Assembly: GCA_964459675.1 (NCBI GenBank)
Contig: CAYWNP010000151.1
Coordinates: 1-5,128 of the forward strand
Reading direction: 5' to 3'
Length of the DNA stretch: 5,128 nt
DNA from: CAIZQW01 sp964459675
GTDB lineage: Bacteria > Verrucomicrobiota > Kiritimatiellia > RFP12 > UBA1067
Shown here: in pieces, positions 1 to 5,128 of the stretch
How positions within the stretch are numbered: position 1 is the stretch's first letter
How the letters are laid out: the number at the start of each line of letters is the position of its first letter
Translations under genes and position numbers: made by a program
The notes under the pieces: model-generated
Seen by the model: the letters and a program-made list of their open reading frames with translations, nothing else
Databases searched by the model: none
Told to the model about the DNA's origin: nothing

Positions 1-110
1 AACAGGATTTTAGTTCTGACACAATCATATGGGATATCCAACACTCCTAATTTTATAAAAGGCAGAGGGGTCGTATCTGGACATAAGCGCCCCGCCCAGG
101 GTGCTATAAA

Positions 111-141
111 CTTTGTCGCGAGCTTTGTCGGGAGCTTAGTC
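111..141. repeat. 12-bp tandem repeat, about 2.6 copies
   Basis: Two adjacent 12-bp units, CTTTGTCGCGAG (111-122) and CTTTGTCGGGAG (123-134), differ at one base and are followed by a partial third copy CTTAGTC (135-141). The block lies about 135 bp upstream of the predicted -35 box, so a direct role in that promoter is not obvious. It could be a piece of a dispersed genomic repeat or simple slippage; the window contains no other copy. Confidence 0.6.
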
Positions 142-259
142 AATCCGGTCTACCCCCAACATTCCAGTTTGAAGTTACAGGCAGGACATTGTAAGAGATC
201 TAACCGTGTAGCTTTACATGTTATTGCCGTTGCCGTTAACCCTAAACGCTGAAATGTTC

Positions 260-272
260 TCAATGAAATTGA
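260..272. promoter_or_regulatory. Small palindrome upstream of the -35 box, possible operator
   Basis: TCAAT-GAA-ATTGA is a perfect inverted repeat with 5-bp arms around a 3-bp centre. It ends 3 bp before the -35 hexamer, a position typical for activator or repressor sites. Part of it lies in a direct repeat, TTGAATC TTGAATT (269-282), that duplicates the -35-like sequence. The arms are short and AT-rich, so chance is quite possible, and no regulator gene is present in the window to match it to. Confidence 0.25.
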
Positions 273-275
273 ATC

Positions 276-305
276 TTGAATTTCAGTGGCTCAAACGAGT
301 ATAAT
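276..305 (+). promoter_or_regulatory. Sigma70-type promoter of the symporter operon
   Basis: TTGAAT (276-281) matches the -35 consensus at four of six positions. TATAAT (300-305) is a perfect -10 box, and the spacer is 18 bp. Transcription would be expected to start near 311-313, where an A (313) follows at the preferred distance. This gives a leader of about 56 nt before the symporter start. It is the best promoter seen upstream of the three-gene cluster. Confidence 0.65.
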
Positions 306-312
306 CTGGCGC

Positions 313-372
313 ATGAGCGGCGGAGTGAAGCCGTGTGGCGTGCAGGCTAAAAGGAAAGAGGGTTGGGCATGA
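313..372 (+). CDS. Possible 19-residue leader ORF, leaderless and coupled to the symporter
   Basis: An ATG at 313 sits 7 nt after the -10 box, at the predicted first base of the transcript. It opens a 19-codon frame whose TGA (370-372) overlaps both candidate start codons of the symporter (ATG at 369 and at 372). The peptide would read MSGGVKPCGVQAKRKEGWA. There is no Shine-Dalgarno site upstream, so it could only be read as a leaderless message. What is seen is the geometry; a role in coupling or attenuation is inferred. A 19-codon ORF also arises easily by chance, hence the low confidence. Confidence 0.2.
   Translation: MSGGVKPCGVQAKRKEGWA
352..362 (+). promoter_or_regulatory. Ribosome binding site deciding the symporter start
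   Basis: The purine run AGGAAAGAGGG covers these bases. Its GAGG part (358-361) ends 7 nt before the ATG at 369 and 10 nt before the ATG at 372. It lies almost against the in-frame TTG at 363, which argues against that longer start. Confidence 0.6.
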
Positions 373-1874
373 TGAGTCATTTCAACGTCTGGGTGGATGG
401 CAGCATTGTGGGTCTCTATTTGCTGGCGACCATGGTGGCCGGCTTGTGGGTGCGCAAATACGTGTCGCGGGTTGAGGATTTCATCGTCGCAGGGCGCGAG
501 ATGAATGTGTATCTCGGCATCGCGTCGCTGGCAGCCACGGAGTTCGGTATTGTCACGTGCATGTATGCGGCGCAGAACGGTTACGACAAGGGCTTTGCCG
601 GGGCGGTGCCGGGAATCTTGTACGCACTTGCGATGCTGGTGGTCGGTTGGACCGGCTTCTGCATCAAGCCGCTGCGTGATTCGGGGGTGATGACGATCCC
701 GGAGCTTTTTGAGAAGCGCTTCGGTGCGAGGATCCGGTGGCTGGCGGGCGTGGTGATTGTGTTGGGGGGCTTGCTGAACATGGGTGTCTTCCTACGGACC
801 GGCGGAGATTTTTTAGTCTCCGTCTGCAGGCTGAGTCCGACACTGAACGTCTTCGGCCTTGAAATGGAGTCCATCGTGGTCATCATGGGGGTCCTGCTGA
901 TCGGCGTGGCAGTGTATACGATCCTCGGCGGAATGCTCTCGGTGCTGGTCACCGATTTTCTGCAATTCGTCGTGATGAGTGCCGGGTTGCTCGTGGTCAC
1001 GATTCTGATCCTGAAGAACATCGGCTGGGATACGCTCATGAACACGGTTGAGACGCATCACGGGGCTGGAGGGTTCAACCCCTTCGTGAACAAGACGATG
1101 GGCTGGCAGTATGTGGTCTTCAACGCAATGCTGAATTTCGCGGCTGTGCTGACCTGGCAGACGACGGTGGCGCGCGTCCTGGCGGCGAAGGACAGCCGCA
1201 CCGGGATGCAGGTGTATACCAAGACGTCGTTCTTCTTTGTCTGCCGCTTCCTGATTCCCGGGCTGTGGGGGATTGCCGCGCTGGCGACGCTGGCGCCGGA
1301 GGTGGTCGGGCCCAACACGTTGCTCGCCATGCCGAAGTTTCTGGGTGAGTTTTTGCCGGTGGGGTTGATCGGACTCCTGGTCGCCGCGATGCTGGCGGCC
1401 GATATGTCTACTGACTCATCGTATATGCTGACGTGGGCCAGCGTGATCTACAATGACATCCTCGCGCCGTTCCACAAGGGGCAATGGACGCAAAAGAAGG
1501 GGCTGCTCGTCAATCGCCTCACCGTGGCCGTGATTGGCGTCTTCCTCTTCTTCTATGGCCTGTATTACAACCCGCCGGGCGATTTGTGGACCTATCTCGG
1601 CGTCACGGGTTCAATCTATCTGGCGAGTCTCTCCACGCTGTTGATCGCCTGCTGCTACTGGAAGCGGGCCAACAGTTGGGGTGCCGGTGGAGCGATCTTC
1701 TTCGGCGCCGTGGCGCCGATCGTGACGCTGGTGCTGCAAAAATGCGGACCGTGGACGCAGTGGTTCACGGATAATGGCACGCTGTGCGGGATTTTTGCTT
1801 TTGTGCTCGCCTGGGCTGCGATGATTATCGGGTCACTGTTAAAACCCCTGAGGACGGAAGGAGGACAATCATGA
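369..1874 (+). CDS. Sodium:solute symporter (SSS family)
   Basis: Inner-membrane secondary transporter of the SSS/PutP-SGLT family (COG0591-like), expected to import a small solute with Na+. About 13 hydrophobic segments can be picked out over 501 residues, near residues 12-28, 48-67, 79-99, 122-142, 163-187, 192-215, 246-263, 287-308, 328-344, 383-400, 407-430, 437-456 and 472-491, which is the usual size and topology. Family hallmarks are the EDFIVAGREM loop after the first segment (residues 36-45) and AADMSTDSS (343-351). By comparison with Vibrio SGLT (A361, S364, S365), A344, S347 and T348 fit the Na2 sodium site. The ATG at 369 is preferred over the TTG at 363 because of ribosome-site spacing; ATG 372 is also possible. 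It is first in a cluster and overlaps the next gene by 4 bp. The substrate is not readable from sequence; a sugar or sugar derivative is inferred from the hydrolases downstream. Confidence 0.93.
   Translation: MMSHFNVWVDGSIVGLYLLATMVAGLWVRKYVSRVEDFIVAGREMNVYLGIASLAATEFGIVTCMYAAQNGYDKGFAGAVPGILYALAMLVVGWTGFCIKPLRDSGVMTIPELFEKRFGARIRWLAGVVIVLGGLLNMGVFLRTGGDFLVSVCRLSPTLNVFGLEMESIVVIMGVLLIGVAVYTILGGMLSVLVTDFLQFVVMSAGLLVVTILILKNIGWDTLMNTVETHHGAGGFNPFVNKTMGWQYVVFNAMLNFAAVLTWQTTVARVLAAKDSRTGMQVYTKTSFFFVCRFLIPGLWGIAALATLAPEVVGPNTLLAMPKFLGEFLPVGLIGLLVAAMLAADMSTDSSYMLTWASVIYNDILAPFHKGQWTQKKGLLVNRLTVAVIGVFLFFYGLYYNPPGDLWTYLGVTGSIYLASLSTLLIACCYWKRANSWGAGGAIFFGAVAPIVTLVLQKCGPWTQWFTDNGTLCGIFAFVLAWAAMIIGSLLKPLRTEGGQS
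1858..1864 (+). promoter_or_regulatory. Strong ribosome binding site of the small membrane protein gene
   Basis: AAGGAGG is a near-perfect Shine-Dalgarno sequence, 6 nt before the ATG at 1871, and lies inside the last codons of the symporter gene. Such a strong site in an overlapping arrangement supports the 53-residue reading frame being translated, and fixes its start at 1871 rather than at any earlier in-frame start codon. Confidence 0.75.
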
Positions 1875-2032
1875 GCGAACATTGGTTCTGGTGGAGTCTG
1901 ACAATGGCGGTCGTCGTCTGGTATTCGACAATCACGGTCTATGTGACCTACAAAGGAGCGCGAGACATCAAGAACATGCTTCGTGACCTCAAGGCCAGCC
2001 ACGCCCGGCGGCAGGAGAAAAAGGAGTTGTGA
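1871..2032 (+). CDS. Small single-pass membrane protein, likely symporter accessory subunit
   Basis: A 53-residue protein with a short aromatic N-terminus (MSEHWFWW). It has one hydrophobic segment at about residues 9-30 and a highly charged, Lys/Arg-rich tail (31-53) likely to form an amphipathic helix on the cytoplasmic side. No enzyme motif is present. Its ATG overlaps the symporter stop as ATGA, and its stop overlaps the next start as TGATG, so it is translated as part of a chain. Short membrane proteins encoded directly beside SSS symporters are known (YhdT beside PanF, and various small symporter-associated proteins), and that context is the basis for the call. I do not recognise a specific named family. 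Alternatives are a membrane anchor or regulator for the transporter. Existence as a gene is well supported; the function is inferred. Confidence 0.75.
   Translation: MSEHWFWWSLTMAVVVWYSTITVYVTYKGARDIKNMLRDLKASHARRQEKKEL
2021..2026 (+). promoter_or_regulatory. Ribosome binding site of the DUF6067-type hydrolase gene
   Basis: AAGGAG lies 5 nt before the ATG at 2032, inside the last codons of the small membrane protein gene. This favours ATG 2032 over the in-frame GTG at 2029 and over the internal ATG at 2053, which has no comparable site. Confidence 0.65.
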
Positions 2033-4743
2033 TGCAAGACAAGATTGAAAAAATGAAAAACCTACGACCCATTCAGTTTAGTCTCGCTGTGACACTGCTG
2101 ATGCTTCTCGGTCTGCAAAACAGAGTCGCCGTTGCCGAGGTGAATGTGCCCTCGGATGAGTCGAGCAAGGTATTGTATGATCCGCGCGCCACGAGCGAGA
2201 TGGATGATCTGGCGGCGCCGGAGCAGACGGTGCAATTCACCGCCACGCTGAAGACGGACTGGACGCTCTTTGCCGAGGACCGTTCGCATTCAATTCGCAG
2301 CAAGACAGGTCTCCCCAAGCGCTGGCTGGCGGATTTGCCGGGGCACACGGGGCGCTTCAGCGGTGTTGCCCAGCCCGGAGAGTTTTATGTGTTTCAGCTT
2401 GGTGTGTTTGCCGCCAAGAATGCCACGGGTCCGCTTGCGGTCCGTTACGAGAATCTGCCCGGCGCCCGTTGCTTCAATCTTGGCGGTAGTGATCTGATGG
2501 GCAAGACGTTTGCCAAGACGGTCACTGTCGAGAAGGGAAGACTTCAGCCGCTCTGGTTCGGGGTGGAGGTGCCGAAGGATGCCCGCGGTACGATTCGTGG
2601 AAAGATTGTTGTCACAGCAGATGGCGTATCGCAGGAGGTTGACGTGGTCTTGAACGTGGCAGGCGCTGTTCTCGATGACCAGGGAGACAGTGATTCGTGG
2701 AGGCTCTCACGCCTGCGCTGGCTCGATTCGACGCTGGGACTGGATGATAACGTGGTGACCCGGCCGTTTATCCCGATCGCTCGTGACGGACGGACACTGA
2801 AAATCCTCGGACGGGAACTAGAGCTGGGCAAAGATGGCTTGCCGGCGCAGATGCGGTCGTTCTTCAATGCCAGCAACACCGCCATCACCCGGAGGCCTGC
2901 GCGCGAACTCGTGTCAGCGCCCTTTAGGTTTATCGTGGAAACAGCGGACGGCGTGATCACCTTCAAGCTGGCAAAACTGAGGTTCGTCCGGGAGCTCAAA
3001 GGCGTAGTCGAATGGCAGGTCGATGCGAAAGCCGAAGGCCTGCAACTGAAGGTTAGCGGTTTGCTGGAATATGACGGCTTCGCGGATATGAAGTGTTGCC
3101 TCACAGCCTCGCGTCCGGTTCAGGTCAAGGACATTCGACTGGAAGTGGATGTGTCGTCGGGCGCGGACACGTACTTCATGGGGCTCGGGCATCCCGGCGG
3201 AGCGTCTCCTCAGACTGTGGAGTGGAAGTGGAACGCGAATGTGAATCAGGATGGATTCTGGATCGGTGCGGTCAATGGCGGCTTCAAGCTCCAGCTGTAC
3301 GGTGCGAACTGGCGGATGCCGCTCGTCAATGCCTACTATCACTGGCGCGAACTGATGATCCCTGAATCGTGGGGTACCGGCGGTATTCGCCTGGACAAGA
3401 GCGCCGCAGGGACGAAGATCGTCGCCTATTCAGGTCCGCGTGAACTGGCTGCAGACCAGTCGGCGGCTTTCAATTTCAAGCTATTTCTCACGCCGTTCAA
3501 GCCGCTCAACACCGAGGAGCAATGGTCGCTGCGTTACCTCCACAAGGGACAGGGCGTGGAGGATGAGGATTACCGGGATTTGAAACGCGTGAAGGCGATG
3601 GGCGCAAACGTCATCAACATCCACCACAACAAAGAGCAGAACCCGACGATCAATTATCCCTACTTCGATCTCTCGTTGTCGCTCCTGAAGACGTGCGTCA
3701 CCGATGCCCATGCCAACGGCATCAAGACAAAGCTCTACTACACGACCCGCGAAATCACGTGCAACCTGCCTGAGTTGTTTGCCTTCTGGAGCCTTAATGG
3801 CGAGATCATCTGTCCCAGCCCAGGCAAGGACGGCAGAAACGCGCGCCCCGTCACCAACAGTAAAGGCCCTCATCAGTGGTTGATTGAGCATCTAGGCGAT
3901 ACGGGTTACATCCCGGCGTGGCGTGAAGTCATAGGTGGCCGGTACAACAAGATGCTCGACCTTGCCGTTATTACCACGCCGGATTCCCGCCTCGACAATT
4001 TCTACTGCGCAGGTCTTGCGTTTACCCTGCGCGAAACGGATTTCGACGGCCTCTACATTGATGACACCGCGCTCGGCCGTAAGGGCTTCCAGCGCGCCCA
4101 TCGCATTTTTGAAGCTGCGGGAAAATCGCTGCTGGTGGACATGCACTCGTGGAACCACAACAATGACCATGCCGGCAGGACGACCTCCGCCTACGTCTTC
4201 ATGCAGAACTATCCGTATTATCACCGGCTCTGGTACGGCGAAGGCTACAACTGCAACATCCCGCCCGATCAGATGCTCGTCCAGCAGTCCGGCATTCCCT
4301 TCGGACTGATGAGTGAGATGCTGGATCATGCGAATCCGTGGCATGGCATGGTGTTCGGCGAGACAGCCCGTCTGGGGTGGAGCGGAGATCCGCGGTCGAT
4401 GTGGAAATTCTGGGACGCGTTCGGCATGGCCGGCACCGAGATGATCGGGTTCTGGGATGCCGCCTGTCCGGTCAAGTCCGGGCGGGAAGATCTTCCGGTG
4501 ACGCTCTATCGCAAACCCGGCAGAACGCTGGTGGCCATCGGAAGCTGGTCTGCAAAGGATGAAACGGTTAAACTTGAAATGGATTGGCGCGCGCTCGGTC
4601 TCGATCCGGCCAAGGCGGTGTTACGCGCACCGGCTATTGTTGGATTCCAGGAGGAGGCAACCTTCCAAGTCGGCGCGGCCCTATTGATTCCAGCCAACAA
4701 GGGACGGCTCCTTATTCTCGCGGAGACGCCGCCGAGCGAGTAA
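2032..4743 (+). CDS. Secreted GH123-like / DUF6067-family glycoside hydrolase
   Basis: A 903-residue exported protein. A Sec signal (basic n-region to R13, hydrophobic core about 15-28) ends in AVA before E36; there is no lipobox, so periplasmic or secreted. Residues about 36-215 look like a beta-sandwich with the family motifs FYVFQLGVF (118-126) and CFNLGG (147-152). A second beta-rich region (about 224-515) has SRLRWLDST (226-234) and FMGLGHPGG (382-390). These match my recollection of DUF6067, related to the GH123 N-terminal domain. Residues about 515-800 look like a TIM-type barrel: NIHHNKEQNP (529-538), LYYTTRE (568-574), DGLYIDD (672-678), DMHSWN (703-708), WYGEG (734-738), GLMSEML (758-764). 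A small beta domain (about 820-903) closes it. D677/D678, E737 and E762 are candidate acidic catalytic or binding residues. The substrate is unknown; GH123 members act on beta-GalNAc, but transfer of that specificity is not justified. Third gene of the coupled cluster. Confidence 0.82.
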   Translation: MQDKIEKMKNLRPIQFSLAVTLLMLLGLQNRVAVAEVNVPSDESSKVLYDPRATSEMDDLAAPEQTVQFTATLKTDWTLFAEDRSHSIRSKTGLPKRWLADLPGHTGRFSGVAQPGEFYVFQLGVFAAKNATGPLAVRYENLPGARCFNLGGSDLMGKTFAKTVTVEKGRLQPLWFGVEVPKDARGTIRGKIVVTADGVSQEVDVVLNVAGAVLDDQGDSDSWRLSRLRWLDSTLGLDDNVVTRPFIPIARDGRTLKILGRELELGKDGLPAQMRSFFNASNTAITRRPARELVSAPFRFIVETADGVITFKLAKLRFVRELKGVVEWQVDAKAEGLQLKVSGLLEYDGFADMKCCLTASRPVQVKDIRLEVDVSSGADTYFMGLGHPGGASPQTVEWKWNANVNQDGFWIGAVNGGFKLQLYGANWRMPLVNAYYHWRELMIPESWGTGGIRLDKSAAGTKIVAYSGPRELAADQSAAFNFKLFLTPFKPLNTEEQWSLRYLHKGQGVEDEDYRDLKRVKAMGANVINIHHNKEQNPTINYPYFDLSLSLLKTCVTDAHANGIKTKLYYTTREITCNLPELFAFWSLNGEIICPSPGKDGRNARPVTNSKGPHQWLIEHLGDTGYIPAWREVIGGRYNKMLDLAVITTPDSRLDNFYCAGLAFTLRETDFDGLYIDDTALGRKGFQRAHRIFEAAGKSLLVDMHSWNHNNDHAGRTTSAYVFMQNYPYYHRLWYGEGYNCNIPPDQMLVQQSGIPFGLMSEMLDHANPWHGMVFGETARLGWSGDPRSMWKFWDAFGMAGTEMIGFWDAACPVKSGREDLPVTLYRKPGRTLVAIGSWSAKDETVKLEMDWRALGLDPAKAVLRAPAIVGFQEEATFQVGAALLIPANKGRLLILAETPPSE

Positions 4744-4765
4744 AGTTGAATATATACTTTTTTTT
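4742..4765 (+). terminator. Weak hairpin plus T-run after the hydrolase gene
   Basis: AAAGT (4742-4746) can pair with ACTTT (4756-4760) across a 9-nt loop and is followed by a run that totals eight T residues (4758-4765). The stem is only 5 bp and mostly A-T, so it is a poor intrinsic terminator. It could work weakly or be coincidental, and the T-run may instead serve as an upstream element of the promoter that begins in it. Confidence 0.25.
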
Positions 4766-4793
4766 GACTTGAGAATGCAACGAAGAGTATGCT
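4764..4793 (+). promoter_or_regulatory. Sigma70-like promoter of the GH106-type gene
   Basis: TTGACT (4764-4769, five of six consensus) and TATGCT (4788-4793, four of six) are separated by 18 bp, the same spacing as the promoter at 276-305. A T-run sits just upstream of the -35 box. The start of transcription would be near 4800, leaving a leader of about 17 nt that still includes the ribosome site. This suggests the last gene can be expressed independently of the three-gene cluster. Confidence 0.5.
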
Positions 4794-4802
4794 TGTATTA
4801 CG

Positions 4803-4808
4803 AAAAGG
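4803..4808 (+). promoter_or_regulatory. Ribosome binding site of the GH106-type gene
   Basis: AAAAGG ends 8 nt before the ATG at 4817. It is a moderate site, and also reachable from the second ATG at 4823. It supports a start that gives a complete signal peptide. Confidence 0.45.
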
Positions 4809-4816
4809 TTAAGCGA

Positions 4817-5128
4817 ATGAAGATGATCACGAACCCGACTCGATGTATAGAGAGACGAATCCTCAAGAAAGGACTACTGATGGCCGTCATGGCGGCCACC
4901 GCCTGCGCCTTTGCAGCCAACGAGGAATTGGAGGAAGGTTTCCGGACTCCGCCTGACTCCGCCAGGCCTATCTGTTACTGGATCTGGATGAACGGCAATG
5001 TCACCCGCGAGGGGATCACCGCCGACCTGGAGGCGATGGCTAAGGCAGGCATCGGCGGTGGATTCATCTTCACCCTCGGCGGTCCGATTCACAAGTGCGA
5101 CACCCCGTCCGGCCCGGCCGAGTATCTG
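4817..5128 (+). CDS. GH106-type glycoside hydrolase (alpha-L-rhamnosidase family), N-terminal part
   Basis: The first 104 codons of a gene that runs off the right edge; the frame stays open to the last base. The N-terminus is a Sec signal: basic region RRILKK (13-18), hydrophobic core about 19-33, and cleavage likely near A34 before NEELEEG. The mature start carries the opening motifs of GH106: GFRTPPDSARP (41-51), WIWMNGNVTREGI (55-67) and a D-LEAMAKAGIGGG stretch (69-81). GH106 members are usually large exo-acting alpha-L-rhamnosidases working on pectin, ulvan or other rhamnose-containing glycans; the catalytic residues are beyond the window. The position of the usual His in the W-H-W motif is Ile here (I56), as far as I recall the family. 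The gap of 73 bp and its own promoter set it apart from the cluster upstream, though same strand and related role suggest one locus. Confidence 0.82.
   Translation, partial: MKMITNPTRCIERRILKKGLLMAVMAATACAFAANEELEEGFRTPPDSARPICYWIWMNGNVTREGITADLEAMAKAGIGGGFIFTLGGPIHKCDTPSGPAEYL

Larger units (their letters stand above)
1..368. other. Upstream non-coding region with promoter and small repeats
   Basis: This stretch is more AT-rich than the genes that follow and holds no convincing complete gene. From left to right it contains a 10-bp palindrome TTTTATAAAA (51-60), a GC-rich hairpin (86-92 pairing with 99-105, one G-T wobble, 6-nt loop) with no T-run after it, a 12-bp tandem repeat (111-141), two TTGCCG units (224-235), a 13-bp palindrome (260-272) and the promoter (276-305). 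On the minus strand a frame is open from a TTG at 144 to the window edge at 1 (48 codons). It has no ribosome site and no recognisable protein family, so I do not call it a gene, although a gene continuing off the left edge cannot be excluded. Confidence 0.6.

Noticed and set aside
25..84. Minus-strand 19-codon ORF starting with ATG at 84
   Set aside because: The peptide looks plausible, but it is very short, has only a GC-rich stretch where a ribosome site should be, and has no promoter that fits.
86..105. GC-rich hairpin as a terminator of a gene to the left
   Set aside because: The 7-bp stem includes a wobble and no T-run follows on either strand, and no gene is seen ending next to it.
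1..144. Minus-strand frame open from TTG 144 to the left edge (48 codons)
   Set aside because: No Shine-Dalgarno site, low-complexity K-L-x-T repeats caused by the 12-bp tandem repeat, and no family I recognise. An open frame of this length is not unlikely by chance.
218..304. Plus-strand 28-codon ORF across the promoter
   Set aside because: It has no ribosome binding site, contains the -35 box and ends inside the -10 box. Promoter function explains this stretch better.
363..368. TTG at 363 as the symporter start
   Set aside because: The purine-rich ribosome site runs up to base 362, leaving no room. ATG 369 has a proper 7-nt spacing.
2544..3104. Long minus-strand ORF inside the hydrolase gene (186 codons)
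   Set aside because: It lies fully within a well-supported gene on the other strand. Its translation is rich in Ser, Arg and Thr without domains, typical of an antisense shadow.
4874..5092. Minus-strand ORF over the GH106-type gene (72 codons)
   Set aside because: The plus-strand frame has a signal peptide and clear GH106 motifs, so the opposite frame is a shadow.

Overview
The window reads as a carbohydrate-scavenging locus of a Gram-negative environmental or gut bacterium. The best guess is a member of the PVC group (Lentisphaerota, Kiritimatiellota or Verrucomicrobiota). The basis is GC-rich coding DNA, secreted glycosidases with ordinary Sec signals, a sodium:solute symporter as the uptake system with no SusC/SusD pair, and families (DUF6067/GH123-like and GH106) that are common there. 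This is an inference from gene content; there is no rRNA or marker gene to settle it.

Layout. Positions 1-368 carry no convincing complete gene. They hold a short 12-bp tandem repeat (111-141), a small palindrome (260-272) and a good sigma70-type promoter (TTGAAT, 18 bp, TATAAT at 276-305). A 19-codon ORF begins exactly where the transcript is predicted to start and ends inside the start codons of the next gene. Three genes on the + strand then overlap end to end. They are a 501-residue sodium:solute symporter (369-1874), a 53-residue single-pass membrane protein (1871-2032, ATGA overlap) and a 903-residue secreted GH123-like/DUF6067 glycosidase-like protein (2032-4743, TGATG overlap). A short AT-rich gap (4744-4816) has a T-run and a second sigma70-like promoter. 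After it comes the first 104 codons of a secreted GH106-type glycoside hydrolase (4817 to the window edge).

How the genes may work together (inference). The two exported enzymes would cleave a complex, possibly rhamnose-containing, glycan outside the cytoplasm. The sodium-driven symporter would import a released small sugar or derivative. The small membrane protein, translated between symporter and enzyme, is most simply an accessory subunit of the symporter. Overlapping start and stop codons with strong Shine-Dalgarno sequences suggest that the first three products are made in coupled fashion, while the GH106 gene can be transcribed separately. The most interesting items are the tightly coupled symporter/small protein/hydrolase cassette, the uncharacterised catalytic chemistry of the hydrolase, and the possible leaderless leader ORF in front of the symporter.
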